The position numbers were made by a program, and so were the translations under genes. DNA of 64,000 nucleotides from Sequoia sempervirens (lineage: Eukaryota > Streptophyta > Pinopsida > Cupressales > Cupressaceae): positions 224,715,201-224,779,200 of the forward strand of contig VDFB02373365.1 in the NCBI GenBank assembly GCA_007258455.2, given 5' to 3'. Shown in pieces: positions 36,012-47,430 of the stretch; the first letter of the stretch is position 1; each line of letters opens with the position of its first letter. A model generated the notes under the pieces. That model saw only the letters and a list, made by a program, of their open reading frames with translations. It searched no databases and had not been told where the DNA came from.

Positions 36012-36996
36012 TTATGGGTTCACTAGATAGAAATTATCGCCATCGAAATGATACTTAATTAGTATTTCTTTCAATGTATGACACTTATCACTATTATGTC
36101 CAAGAACATGATGATATGCATAATGTGGAACTTTGGCATCTTTAGGATATATCACCAACCTATTCATAGGTGGTAATAGGATGAGTTCTTTGTTTAAAAG
36201 TATTTGTAGTTTCCTTTCCCTTTCAGGTGGTGGACAAAGAGGAAACTTTAGTTTTTGTAACTTGTAAGGCCTCTTGCATTTGCTAGATTCACCCTTCTCT
36301 TGAATTGGAGGACCCAAAGTGATCCTCTCATCCTTGTCATTGTTATTAAGCAAGGGTTGCTCTCTAGGAAGGAGGACATTTAGATTGGAAGGGGAATCAA
36401 AGATCACCATGCCATCATCACGAAGCCTCATATATTATCTAGGAGGCTTGTTGTTATGAGAGGGATCTAGATATCCTAACCCTATAGTGTTTTCATCTTT
36501 TGAATTTTTCTCAGAGTTGATGAATTCCATGTTTAGTTGTTTTGTCACATCCTTGTTTGCTCAAAATGGTGAAGCCTTTTCCATATGTTTCTTCAAGGTT
36601 GATCAGAGTGTTTGTTACTTTATTATCATAAAATGGTTGAATGTTTACTTGTCTAGAAGAGCTAGGCTCACCTATTGTAGGGAACTTAGTTTCAACTTTT
36701 GTTTCAGGATGTAAGTAACCAAACATCTGAAGAGGTGGTATTGGAGGAAGGTCTTGTTGTTTCATGAATGGATAAACGGATGCATTAGCTTCAAGGTTGT
36801 CAAGGAAATCATTTAGGAACTTATTCATGTTATCATCATCTTCTCCAATGATGGCAACATCATGAGGAGGAAATGCATGAGGAGTTGAAGGAGCATGTGT
36901 AAGTTCAATGTCATTAGGATCAGTTCCAAAGGCACAACTTGACATATCAACTAAGGATTTTAATGACCTCCAAATCTTATTAAAACACATATCCAT
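36012..36996 (-). pseudogene. Element A gag C-terminal remnant
   Basis: From the ATG at 36996 leftward: an acidic part (IIGEDDDNMNKFLNDFLDNL), then a Gly/Lys segment YGKGFTILSKQGCDKT that resembles a degenerate G-patch, then, after a frameshift near 36500, a zinc-knuckle-like end AYHHVLGHNSDKCHTLKEIL. The H..GH...C pattern is typical of the C-terminus of Tat-like plant gag proteins, but the first Cys is replaced by Ala. The capsid-type retrotrans_gag core is missing. Element B encodes the same protein at 49533-50396. Confidence 0.65.
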
Positions 36997-37457
36997 GATT
37001 GTAATGAATGAAAGTAACTAAATGCAAGAATTTGAATGAAAAAAAAAATCTAGAAATACAAATAGAAAGGTAACAACAAAAAATAGAAGTGCAGAGAATG
37101 AATTGGAAATGATAGAAAATGTAGTGCAAAATGTGCAACTGGACTAATTCGCCTAGGGTGGCAAATGAGTCCAAGTAGTGATTTTTTTGAAAAAAAAATC
37201 AATTTTTTGAATTGGTTTTTATACTTTGTATATTTTCAGATGTAGTTATAATATGAAAATGTATAATTTTAGTGATTTTTAATGAGATGAAATGCACAAA
37301 TGCAAGATAGATGAGCTTTTCACTAATGCAAATTTGAAAACCCTAGAATACAAATTAAATAATGCAAAATGCAATGAAATGCTAATGTAAGCTATTCCTA
37401 GGATGAAAATGCACCTATAATCAGAAATATGATGTTCTAAAGTTGGGTTCACCAAAA
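36997..37457 (-). other. Element A 5' leader with primer-binding-like site
   Basis: On the minus strand the 5' LTR ends ...GGTTCA and is followed by TTTTGGTGAACCC. TGGTGAACC would pair with a tRNA ending GGTTCACCA; I cannot name the tRNA. One palindrome lies at 37141-37172. Confidence 0.5.
37141..37172. repeat. Palindrome (leader of element A)
   Basis: Arms GGACTAATTCGCC and GGCAAATGAGTCC, 286 bases inside the 5' LTR end. The leader palindrome of element B is 283 bases inside its LTR. Confidence 0.75.
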
Positions 37458-37809
37458 TGAACCATAGATTTTTGGGATGTTGTGGGGATCTCTTACACTT
37501 CTAGGGTTTTTCATCTAAAAGGAGAGAGGTACCAAAAATATTAATAGCTCACTCAAGAATAATCCCTTGAGATTCCAATGCAAATGAGATTGAAATATGT
37601 CAAAGGGGAATGTCCTAGATGTTGAAAATTGATAAAAGAGATTAATTACTAATGCAAAATGTTTGAAAACACGTTGTGATATGCTAAATGGCCTAGAAGT
37701 GCAAACAAACTGTAGCATAAACTTATGAAAATAAAAGTGTGCACCTAGAAATTGGAAAGTGATGGAAAGGAGCTCTAAAATCCTAGAGAATTCATTGTTG
37801 AATCCAACT

Positions 37810-37960
37810 AGGACTCATATGCCGAGCTGGGCGAGTTAGTCTTGTTCTGGGAAGATTCTGTCATAATAGGTTTTGGACAATTGGGTACTTAGAATTAGAA
37901 AATTCTCTATCCAGGCCTGATAGTGGGACTCATATGTCACTAATGGCGTATCAGTCCACT
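37810..37960. repeat. Palindrome pair (U5 of element A 5' LTR)
   Basis: Starts at 37810 and 37922, 112 bp apart, as in the other LTR. The second begins AGTGGGACTCATATGTCA and ends TGGCGTATCAGTCCACT. Confidence 0.78.
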
Positions 37961-38472
37961 TCAAGATTTCTAGAAATTCAAAAGTGGAATCTGTAGCTCT
38001 TGGTCTACACTTCTGCTCCTAATAGGTTTCTAGATTCAAAATTACAGAATTTGACCTATAGGTGTTCTCCAAACTTCTTTTAGGGCTTTGACATCTTTGC
38101 ATAAGTTTGAAAATTTGTTGAAAACTTTTCCAACCTTGCTATTTAACAAATCTATAAACTAGACCTGCAAAACACATGCAAAGAGGGGGAATTTTTTTTT
38201 AGGGTTAGTGAATAGTGGTTTGCCTTGGTCAAACCCCAGTTTGGTAACTAAACCCTTGAAAATGAAATGAAATATGAAAAGAGAATGATGAATGAACAAA
38301 ACCAATGCTACAACTCACCAAACCCTTGAAGTAGAATTCTAAAGACATGCAAGTAGAAGTTCCAGTGGATGTAGACTTGAGAATGCTTGAAATGTCTAGA
38401 ATGCTTAAGTGAATGATTGATTAATTGCTTGAATGATTAGGAAAATTGAGGAGGATTAAATGAGAGGAAAAA

Positions 38473-38485
38473 CCCTATATTTATA
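38473..38485 (-). promoter_or_regulatory. LTR TATA box (TATAAATATAGGG)
   Basis: Same box as at 33461-33473. In the 5' LTR this one would drive element A transcription. Confidence 0.6.
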
Positions 38486-38597
38486 CATAAAATTTTATGC
38501 AATAATTCTCAAAAATACCACATCACAGGCTAACCTTAGGTCTTAGAAAATAATAACCCACCAAAAATTTGAAATTATTTTGATTTTTGTGCCAAAG

Positions 38598-38631
38598 GGG
38601 ACTCATTCACCCCTAGTGGTGAATGGGTGTA
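38598..38631. repeat. Palindrome (U3 of element A 5' LTR)
   Basis: GGGACTCATTCACC followed by GGTGAATGGG; the last outer bases have decayed (GTGTA instead of TCCC). Confidence 0.7.
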
Positions 38632-38820
38632 CCACTTAGGCATTTTAAGTCACAGGTTTTGGAAATTAGAAGTATTAAATGATGTTTATCAAGAGGGTCC
38701 AAGACCTAATGTGAGTGTGTTGACCACATTGAAACACTAAATCAAGGAATTACTAAGCCAACATTGACAAGGACTCAAATGAATGTGAAAATTTCCAAAG
38801 ATACATTTTTCTACACTACA

Positions 38821-40330
38821 AGATAAATATTGAAGAATTGGGTTTAGAAAATAATCAAAAAATATATAATAGTCGTTGTGCTTGAAAGCATATGGGTCCA
38901 CACTTAAACTAGTTTGAACAAACTTGATCTACTCCACATGTTAAGTGGTAATCCAAAATGATTGAATAAATTAGGGTTTTGGTGCAAAATCAAATGTACC
39001 AAGAAAGAAGAATACCTAAACTTAAAAGAATGGTTGTACTCTTTTAACTAATCGAGCATCTTGTTTGCAATCATTTTGAAAGTCATACTGGCATCTTCCC
39101 TTTTCTTTCTTGAGCTTAAAGGCCAAGCCCATCTGATACTTGTGGACCTCATCATCATGGTCCATGCCATATATGAAAGCCAACAATGAAAACACATCAT
39201 TAAAGTCTAAATTGAATAGACTAAATGCTAGAGGGAATTTGGGCTCTTCACTATTAGGTCCTAGGCTTGTTTCATCCCTGTAGAATGCTAACTTATCTCT
39301 CTTTGACCTCTAGAATTTTTCCATTTTTTTCCATGAGAAAAGCTCAACCTCCATGTTAGTGGGGATACATAACATATCCTTGATGTCCATGACATTGATG
39401 GTGATTTTAAGCTCTCCACCCTTGTGATCCCATTTTCCTTATCTAGTTTCTCAACACATATATCAACCAGTTTTGGGCATGAATGCATGAAAGGTAGCAT
39501 GTACTATGGTAAACCACAATTCCAAAGTCTTACCCCAAGGCTCTCAACATTTCCTTCCTGCAATCTGGTGACCTTTCTATAGAAGGCCCCTTCTTGCAAA
39601 CTCTTGGGGTTGGTATGCAGCTTTGGATCGAAGATATTATCTATGAAATCCTTGATCACTTTTGGTTTTATGTGGGTTCTAGATGCTATGCTTCTGGTAT
39701 GAGGAAATCTCTATTCCTCTAGCATTTGTGCATTAGCGAAGGATATATCATGAAATATGTCAGCATAACTTGGTTGAGTGAAGGGAATTTTAATACCCCT
39801 GTCGAAGGATGATGCTTCATTAGCCATTATCATATCCTTCAAAAGATTTATGCAAAACTCGCTTATGAACTTAGAGAATTTCACTTCTGCCAAGGGCTCA
39901 CACTTAGAAAAATTTTCTTTGATTATCAATTTACTCATTTGTTATAGAATAAATGCATGGTCATTAAACTAGCCTCTTATTTGTGTTACCAGCAAAAGGT
40001 GATACGTGTAGAATAAATGCCTACATTCTTAGGAAACGTGACCTTTTCTTTGGGAAGGGAATTAAGTACATTCCTTACATGGATTTTGGTGAAGGACAAC
40101 CTTGAGAAATGAGAGACATAATTAGAAAAGACATTTGCATTAATTAAGCAAGAAGTGGCCTTTAAAGATGGTCTTTTCAAATGACGGAGTTGGCTGATGA
40201 TCACAAAGACGATGAACACATGGTAATAAGTTTTATATCTAGTTATTAATACTAGAATATTCATTAAATATTCAAAGCCTTGCAAAATCCCATATGTATG
40301 ATTCTCCTTTAGTTCTTGTTGTCAACTCGC
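38821..40330 (-). pseudogene. Broken ORF of unknown family, N-terminal part (split by element A)
   Basis: Reads leftward from about 40330 in several frames. Segments include SLPKEKVTFPKNVGIYSTRI (uninterrupted 40285-39986), MSKLIIKENFSKCEPLAEVK (39938-39711) and SVDPYAFKHNDYYIFFDYFL next to the element A junction. At the junction the frame continues into 32434 as ...QYLSQQPLRRFPIEDLEW with a single TATCC/TATCT target copy. Stops are mostly TAG and TAA. I do not recognise the family. Confidence 0.5.
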
Positions 40331-40396
40331 ATTTCCAATTTTTGTTTCGACAGGGAAAAGATTTTTCATTTATAGATATTTTGGCTCACTTTTTTC

Positions 40397-40405
40397 TATA
40401 AATAG
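40397..40405 (+). promoter_or_regulatory. Candidate TATA box (TATAAATAG)
   Basis: Plant-type TATA on the plus strand, about 100 bases before the coding-like stretch at 40500-41180. Confidence 0.4.
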
Positions 40406-40499
40406 AGTGTTACTTTCATGAAAATATTCATTATGTTGTAATTTTCCTTATTCTACATTCTACAAAGCATGGGCACTCTGATCAGACTCCTGGGTTGGA

Positions 40500-41180
40500 A
40501 GAACTAGGTGGCTTTCATGGGAGATCACCAATGACAAAATTAAGAGGCTGCAGAGGATGAAGTGAAAAATGACCATTACTACATTTAAGTGGGTACTGGG
40601 GAGAGATTTCATCATGGAAAAAAACCACTTTCAAGCTAATATAGATGTCATCTCTTATTTTTTTGCTTCCCTCTTAGAACTAAACATTGTGAAGCCATGG
40701 ATAGTACAACTTTGTAGGAACATGTTCTACAAAGAATACCTGGTTGGCCTTGAGGAAGTCATTGTCGTTGTAGACCCAGGCCTTGGCATACCCTTTTCCA
40801 TGGACCTCTGCTGAAATGTGGAAAATTTTGAGATTGTGTCATGGCTTCCCTTGCTTTCTGGCTTTTGAACGATGACTCTAGAGTGGCACAGCGAGTGAGT
40901 GAGGCTTGCTACCTCCTTCCTCCTTTGTGTGAACAACGTTGAGTTGGTTTATGGCATAGAATGGATCACTTCCTTTGAGAATTTGGAGTACAACCTTGGT
41001 GGAGTGGTGGTGAAAAATGATGAATGACCCTCGATCACTCCCTATGGAGCCATGAGATGCAAATATTGCTACTGTAAGTATCGAGACCTTGAAGATATCA
41101 TAGTGTTTTTTCTCGCCATGACCTGGAGGTTAAAAATTCATGCTTCCTCATGCTACCACCTCTAGTACTTTTGGTTATAA
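40500..41180 (+). pseudogene. Coding-like plus-strand stretch antisense to the Ty3/gypsy element
   Basis: The first frame is open from 40569 to 40814 and includes WVLGRDFIMEKNHF. After frame changes further coherent pieces follow (VELVYGIEWITSFENLEYNL, then AMRCKYCYCKYRDLEDIIVF near 41060). It lies just 3' of the minus-strand Ty3/gypsy polyprotein, in antisense. Extra antisense ORFs between pol and the 3' LTR are known in plant Tat-lineage elements, so this is a candidate for one. An unrelated decayed gene is also possible. Confidence 0.4.
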
Positions 41181-41429
41181 TGATGGATAATGCTTTTGGC
41201 TACTTTTGGTAAAGAAGATTTATTTACTTCCACTCTGAGCTCACAAGATCTCAAAAAATATAAGCCTTAGCACCTTAAACTATATGTAAATTTTATCTCA
41301 TAAATATAATATAGATTTTCCTTGTCTCTGATCCTTTTTTCTTTGCAAAATCATATTTACAAAAGAATATACATATGGTATATAAAGTGTAATTTTTTGA
41401 AGAACTACGAGCTGCTAATTAAATAATTT

Positions 41430-42633
41430 CAAGTGAATACCATTTATTGGTATCCCTAGGATGCTCCCATTTAAATATTCAAGCTCATATGTGTTACTAG
41501 CCTTACATTTTGAAATATGGAAGGGACCCTTCCATAATTAATCAAATTTGGAGTGTTGGCCCAATTTAGGATCCCGTTCATAAAATTTTAGGAATAAGCT
41601 CCTCTCCCTAAAACTTGGGTTGGAGACCTTTTTCTCAAACCACCATTTGACCACCTGTTGGTGCTTTATCATGGTGTTGAACACCTTTTCTCTTTTCTCT
41701 TGAAGGCTTAGCAACTCAATTAGCCTTACTTCCATTCCACTAGTCTCCTCAAATTCTAAAGACTTTAACAGTTGTAACACCAGGATCTCCATTAAGATGG
41801 GTAGGATTAGCACTTTCCCATATACCAACTCATAGGGAGAAGCCTTTAGTATTTTCTTTGGGATGATGTGGTCCACCCATAAAGCTACCCATAGGTGCTT
41901 GTGTCATTCTTTCTAATGATCTGACCCAATGCACTTTATCAATCTAATCATATTCTTGTTGGTAGACTCTTCTAATCTATTTTTCTCTGGATAATAATTT
42001 TATGAAGTATTTAGATAGACTGCATACTTGAGAGAAAAATCTGACATGCTGAATCCCAAAAGGGCTCACACATTATCTGAGATGATGGTCTTAGGGGATC
42101 CAAACTTTGCTACCAATTCTTCCAAGAAGTTGATGATCTCAACTTTAGTAGCATTCTTTAGAGGGGTTTCCCCCATCTATTTTGTAAAATAATCAGTGAC
42201 CATTAAGATCCACTTATGTCCTAATCTAGAGATTGGATTGATCATCCCAATGAAATCCAACCCCATTATTTGAAGGGTTCCTCTACTGCGATCGGGTTTA
42301 AAGGCATAGGGGAGTTTTTTGCTTGCCAACATAAAATTGTTATTTAGAGCACTTCACTAGACCATGAGCTTCGAAAAATAAATTAGGCCTCTAATATGCC
42401 ACCCATATGATTTTTAAAGAAATGGTTTTGGTGGAGAAGTGTTCACCTTCTAGGTTACTATGGAATTCACCCAAAATTATCTCTACTTGTACTCTATCCA
42501 TGCAACGAAAGAGAACTCTGTCATAATTCATTTTGAATAAAAGGCCTTCAATAAGTACATACTCGACACCTTGGAGCCTATAGTATCTTCTCTTATGTGT
42601 CGAGATGTTGGGTGGGTATCTGCTGGTCTGCAT
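41430..42633 (-). pseudogene. Ty3/gypsy integrase remnant
   Basis: Starts with the segment before the zinc finger (uninterrupted 42633-42391, RRYYRLQGVEYVLIEGLLF), with the two His of the HHCC finger (EFHSNLEGEH). A broken core follows (42.35-41.9 kb), in which ESTNKNMIRLIKC and YPQ-like surroundings are recognisable. The C-terminal domain is uninterrupted at 41876-41538 (DHIIPKKILKASPYELVYGK, LFLKFYERDPKLGQHSKFD). The core aspartates could not be placed with confidence. Confidence 0.75.
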
Positions 42634-42654
42634 GAATCTTATTCAATCAACCAC

Positions 42655-43190
42655 CTAGGACTCATCTGACTCAAATTTGTTCGAGAAGACTTGATTAGCC
42701 TCTTTAGCTCTTGTCTCAGGGCCAAGTTCTTGTGCAAGATACTTACATAGGCCTCTTCCTCTAACAAGCTTTGTGGTCCAAATATCATCATATTTTAGGA
42801 TCATGGTGATCCAATTGGCTCTTTTCTTGGTGATCTCTCCTTTCATGATATACTCCCTCACATTGAGATGAGTAATGATGACTATAATATTGCTGGCCAA
42901 AACCAAGTGTCCAAATTTTTTAAGGCTCTTGAATATGGTAAAGGCCTATTTCTCTACAAAATTGTACCTAGTTTCATTTTCCCTTAAATTCCTTGAATGG
43001 AAAGCCATGGGGTGTTGCCCACTTCTCTATGTGTCCTTTTGTGTGAGCATAGAGGCTATGCTATGCTTGCCACTATAGACATACAATACAAAGTTATTTG
43101 AAAATTCTAGGTTGGCTAACACTAGAGTTGTGGAATGGCTACCTTTATTTTCTTAGAGGAAAGTTTTCCTTCTTCAGTCCACTTGAAAGC
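42655..43190 (-). pseudogene. Ty3/gypsy RNase H remnant (position after RT)
   Basis: The C-terminal part is uninterrupted at 42906-42655 and reads VITHLNVREYIMKGEITKKR then ANWITMILKYDD, the usual end of the RT-linked RNase H in plant gypsy elements. The N-terminal part is broken by many stops. Confidence 0.65.
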
Positions 43191-43900
43191 TAGGATTTCT
43201 TCAACATTAGTGTGATTGGTCTCACAATACCCATGAAATCTGAGATAAACTTGCTAATGAAGTTGATCTTTCCTAAGAAATATTGCAATCCCTTCTGGTT
43301 GACTGGTAGCAATAGTTCAATTATAGCCTTCATCTTGTCAGGGTCAATGGCTATTCCTTCTTTGGAGACCACTAAGCAAAGCAACTTGCCTTGTGACACA
43401 CCAAATACACATTTTTTGGGATTTAAGGAAATCTCAAACTATTGACCCTTTGAAAGACCCTTTCTAGGTGATCAAAATGGTCACCCTTAGATTTTGAAAA
43501 TATCATCAATCCATCCAAATAGATAAGGATAATCTTATTGATCAAATCCTTGAATGTGACATCCATCGTGTGTTGAAAGGTGGCACTCGCATTTGATAGT
43601 ATGAATAAAATATTTGCATACATGAATGTTCCCCATTTAGTGGTGAATGTCATCTTATATTGATCTTCTTCTTTTACAAAGACCTAATTATAACTCAAAA
43701 ATTTGTCAAGTAATGAGAACATCTCTGACCCTGCCATTGTCTGCAAGATCTGTTCCATTGAAGGTAGAGGGTAGTGATCCTTTAGAGAGGCCTTGTTTAG
43801 GCCTCATAAATCCATGCAAAGTTGAATGTCACCATCTTCCTTTGGATAGGGACTAGATTAGTTACCCAAGTAGAGTGTTTAATTGGGTATATGATCCTTG
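43190..43900 (-). pseudogene. Ty3/gypsy reverse transcriptase remnant
   Basis: Visible motifs in order: LCMDLxGLNKASLKDHYPLP, MFSLLDKF, then the uninterrupted frame 43653-43423 (TFTTKWGTFMY, ATFQHTMDVTFKDLINKI, IYLDG) and GKLLCLVVSKEGIAIDPDKM (43399-43190). The catalytic YLDD box reads YLDG at 43521-43510, which would abolish polymerisation. Confidence 0.85.
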
Positions 43901-44590
43901 GCTCGATTAGCTTTGTGAGTTCTTGTGCCTTTAAGGCCTCTATCTTTGAGTTAACTAGCCTTTGCTTTTTTCGGATTGGATTAGTTGGATTATGTTCATA
44001 TCATATCTCATTATATCATCATAGGTCCAGGCTATGACCCAATCGTATTTGGTGCATAAGGATCTCAACCTTTCCTTATCCTTTGGTATGTTCCTTTCAA
44101 CTTTAAGCTTTTTGTCATTTCCAACATTGAAGTTCTCATAGTCTTATTTGTTAGCTGCAAATCTCTATTTACTATTCCTTGCATCTTTGGAGTTAAAGAG
44201 GTTCTTTAGGGTGATTAGATCTCGCAAGAGATTATTTATTTTGAGTTGAATTATTTTCTCCTCGCCGACCTCTTTAGATCTTGGCTATGTTTGTTTCACA
44301 AATTCTCCCAACAGTCGTTAAAAATTAGTAATTTAAGCATCATCTTCAAAGACCTACCAATTCTGATCATTATTAGGGATAGATGGTTAGACAATGATGC
44401 ATATTGCATGTTGGATTTTAGCTAATTCATAGGCTAGCTCAAATTGTGAGCCGATAGAGGCTATTCTATCTGTGGAAGAGTTTTGAGATCTTAGAATGAC
44501 CTAGATATTGAAAGTCTCAAACCTTTCGATCAAATCCCACACTTTATGCCAATAGGACTGTATTCTTAGATTCTCCATGGCTTCCTATCC

Positions 44591-45169
44591 TCAGAATTGT
44601 TTCACCACTATCTCATAATCTTCAAACACTTGTATCCTTTTTATGCCCATTTTCTTTGTTAGTATCAGGCCATGAACCAGTCCTTCATATTTCACATCAT
44701 TATTCAAACATGGGAACTGAAAATGGAAAGCCCTGAGGGTCTCTAACCTGATTGGGGATACAAGTAAAATTCTAGCTCTAGAGCCAATCTTACATTTGGC
44801 ACCATCAAATTGAAAATTCCATAAGCCATCGTTAATAGGTTCACATGGGTTCTCTTGTTCCTTGACCAATTTTGGGAGGGCTTGATCTTTGTCAAATATT
44901 ACATATATGCCTAGCCCAATGGCATGTAAATTACTGAAAGGATCGAAATGAATAAAATGGTTCAATAAGACCTCTTCTTCTAGGTTTTGATCACTCATGG
45001 ATTCTTCATCCTCCAAAATTTCTACATAGTACTTCTCTTTCTTAAAAATGGAGGTATTTGCAACCTCAATCTCATTACCGCATCCTCCATGATGCAAAGG
45101 TTCAGATAAAATTTTCATTTTTTCCCCATGCTTAGTCCTCAATATCAAGTGGAACCACTCAAGCACCAA
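44591..45169 (-). pseudogene. RNase H-like domain located before RT
   Basis: An uninterrupted 192-codon frame. Residues 117-192 fit the RNase H fold of the archaeal-like type (RVT_3) known from Tat-lineage gypsy elements: WNFQFDGAKCKIGS, CLNNDVKYEGLVHGL, IQVFEDYEIVVKQF. The catalytic set D122, E162 and D184 is present, so this domain looks chemically intact. Residues 1-110 are an acidic linker. It lies between protease and RT, while a second, degenerate RNase H follows RT at 43190-42655. Dual RNase H is known in Tat elements; the position before RT is the notable point. Confidence 0.65.
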
Positions 45170-45334
45170 GTATCCACCAATCTTTGTAGTGAAATATCTT
45201 TACATGCACCTTCTGAAAATAGGGGGAATGTCAATTATGACCACCTCCTGGGTGACTTTTTGGCTTGGGTAGGAATATGAGGTTAAAGGGAGATCTTTAA
45301 TGTGACCTATAGTCAAGACCTTCTTTCTGTATAA

Positions 45335-45814
45335 TTACATAATTCCCTTTTCCAAAGGTTCGTATTTCAAATTCATGGCATTAGCTACTAGCTTGGGCAT
45401 AATAGTAGCACTGGCCCCTAAGTCTATCATGTTATCATGTAGTAACTTATCCCCTACGATAAGAGTTAAGAAAAAGGGAGTGGGTTTTTTCCTACACAAC
45501 TCTTTCTCATTTTTTTTGCTTCCCACATTCATATATGTCATGGATTTTGAAGATTGGGGATTTGATGTGGGTATTTTTCCTTTATCTTGGTTATATAGTG
45601 GGATTGGGTTCGGCAACAAAGCTTGTTTTTCTTTACTCAACGCACCCAATAGAAAATTCTTCTGCTTCAGAATGGATAGGACATCCCATAGAGATACATT
45701 GGTGGGAGCCTTTTTCAATTGCTCCACCACATTGTGTGTTCCAATTGGTGGGATCGTTGGTTTGAATGGGAGCCTCTCCCTTGATTTAGGAAAAGGTTGT
45801 TCTATCACAGGCAA
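45335..45814 (-). pseudogene. Ty3/gypsy aspartic protease remnant
   Basis: The protease would cut the polyprotein. The frame is open over 160 codons. The active-site region reads NMIDLGASATIMPKLV at residues 128-143; the usual DSGA has become DLGA (TCA to TTA, codon at 45421-45419). The upstream part is a Pro-rich linker. Confidence 0.75.
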
Positions 45815-46354
45815 ACCAGGAACCTTATCTGTGACTTTTGGTTGTAATTTGTGTATTTTTTATTGAGGTTGCTATTTTTTTGGGTTGGTGGTACCGATGG
45901 TACCTATGGAACATACTCTTTGGTGATTCTTCTTTTTTATCAGGTATTATAGTCTAACTGTACTTGCATTGTTCTCACTATCAAAACTTCATTTGTGAAC
46001 ACCAAGTATTCTCCCTCCATCCAAGAAAAGAGTGCTTGGTTGAGGGAGATATCTAATTCTTGCTCCAGGGACATCCCCTACAACTGAGCACTAAATTTGG
46101 CATTTTCAATCCCAAGGGACTGATAACTTTTGGCATTTGAAGGAATGCCTTGACTTCTTTATTTTTCCACCCTTTATTGAAGATTTCCCCTTGGAAAATT
46201 TTAGAGCATGTGGGTGTCATTGTATGAAAAAAACCACACATTTATATCTTCTGCAAGGTTATTCTAGCCTAGGACCAAGTCCTTGATTGTGCTAGCTTTG
46301 ATCATCTAGAATAGATTGGTTACAAGAACTATTTGGCCTGACACCTATAACTAG
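45815..46354 (-). other. Gag-protease linker of the Ty3/gypsy element, degenerate
   Basis: Short open pieces only (for example 46241-46053), no zinc knuckle recognised. Confidence 0.45.
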
Positions 46355-47255
46355 TTACCTCCTCTTGTGGCTCCAAGTGATATGTATTATGGTGGAAGGG
46401 TGGCATTCTTCGATAGTTTTGTTTGGGGCTTTTAGAGGTGCTACTTGCTGACACCGGATAATAACAAGCTCATTTGTAAAAAAATTCATTAACTTCTTCA
46501 TGTCATTGATATTCATGGCCAACGAAGAAGAGCTCAATGTGCTCAGCTGTGCATTTAGATACACATACATTAAAGGTGGTGGCATAGTTGATGCGCTAGG
46601 AAGTGAAGTATATGTATTGGGGGATACTTCCTCTTGTGTTCTACAAAATATTTCTATAAACATTGGCATTAGTGGTTGTGGCCAAAGCTTCCTAGCACCT
46701 ATCAAACTATTCTCTACTCTCACAACTAGATCATATACATCGGTTAGAGTATCACCTTTGAGCGATTGTACCATGACCATAATATCTGAATTAAAATCCT
46801 TTAGGTAGAACATGAATGCCATGTCTAATGGAGGTCTGGTTGTCATGGGAATCCTTTGCAAGGTTTTATGGAACTTGGTATTGAAATATGATATAGCCTC
46901 TTGTGGAGCTCTCTTGATTGTTATCAACTATTGAAACAAGGTTGAGTGGTATCCTTTCTCTAAAAATGCTTGAAGAGATTTTCTTTAAGGTCATCCCAAG
47001 AGTGGATGGAATTGGGAGCTAGGGATCAGTACTAGTCTTGAGCCTTGCCTTTAAATGATGTGGCTAATAGTCTAAGGGATATTTTTTTCTTCATGATGTT
47101 ATGAACCCTCCAAACATATGCGATGTCTTGGAGATGTTCGGAAGTTATTTTTAAATCCTCCCCAATAAACTTCAAGACTACCTTGAGGGCATTATTGGGA
47201 TAGTGGACCATAGATCTAAAGGGGTGGGAGGATTCAATGGACTGCTTTTCCCAGG
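46355..47255 (-). pseudogene. Ty3/gypsy gag remnant, cut by element B
   Basis: The uninterrupted part 46927-46355 contains APQEAISYFNTKFHKTLQRI and a typical gag C-terminal region (VYDLVVRVENSLIGARKLW). Upstream, in other frames, SWDDLKENLFKHFLEKGY and IAYVWRVHNIMKKKISLRLL fit the retrotrans_gag core. The N-terminus is cut at 47255. Confidence 0.7.
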
Positions 47256-47430
47256 TGTACTATAGAAAAATATATCCCTTTACATTTTCACACTTTTTTG
47301 GGCCCTCCCTACTAAAATTAGGCTTCTTTATGCCTTATTTAATGCATTCATTTGAGGATAATCATGAAACTTAACTAATGACCAATAATAATTAATGATT
47401 TTGGGTTGTGTGTTCCATATTTAGTGATTT

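Larger units (their letters stand above)
32435..38820 (-). mobile_element. LTR retrotransposon element A, non-autonomous, gag-remnant only
   Basis: Two LTRs in the same orientation (32435-34063 and 37458-38820) flank a 3.4-kb interior. The interior has a primer-binding-like site (TTTTGGTGAACCC on the minus strand, just inside 37458), one gag-like reading region and a purine tract next to the 3' LTR. There is no protease, RT or integrase. Part of the two LTRs compared by eye differs at about 6%. The element interrupts an unknown minus-strand ORF. Element B at 47256 is a diverged relative in the opposite orientation. Movement would have needed enzymes from another element, probably of the Ty3/gypsy type. 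Confidence 0.88.
37458..38820 (-). repeat. Element A 5' LTR
   Basis: 1363 bp, TG...CA ends. Matches 32435-34063 except for a ~265-bp gap, which looks like a deletion here because the flanks are joined at a short TCAA/GAG-like microhomology. TATA box at 38473-38485 (minus strand). Confidence 0.85.
41430..47255 (-). mobile_element. Ty3/gypsy retrotransposon, polyprotein region, decayed and truncated
   Basis: Order on the minus strand: gag (from 47255), protease, RNase H-like domain, reverse transcriptase, RNase H, integrase, ending near 41430 with the usual EYLNGSILGIPINGIHLK-like tail. The 5' end is cut at 47255 by element B, so its 5' LTR would lie beyond the window. I could not delimit its 3' LTR between 38821 and 41430. 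Frameshifts and TAG/TAA stops occur throughout. The PR and RT active sites are changed. Confidence 0.85.

Noticed and set aside
45375..45866. 163-codon plus-strand frame
   Set aside because: Antisense to the protease segment of the Ty3/gypsy element, which has recognisable motifs on the minus strand.
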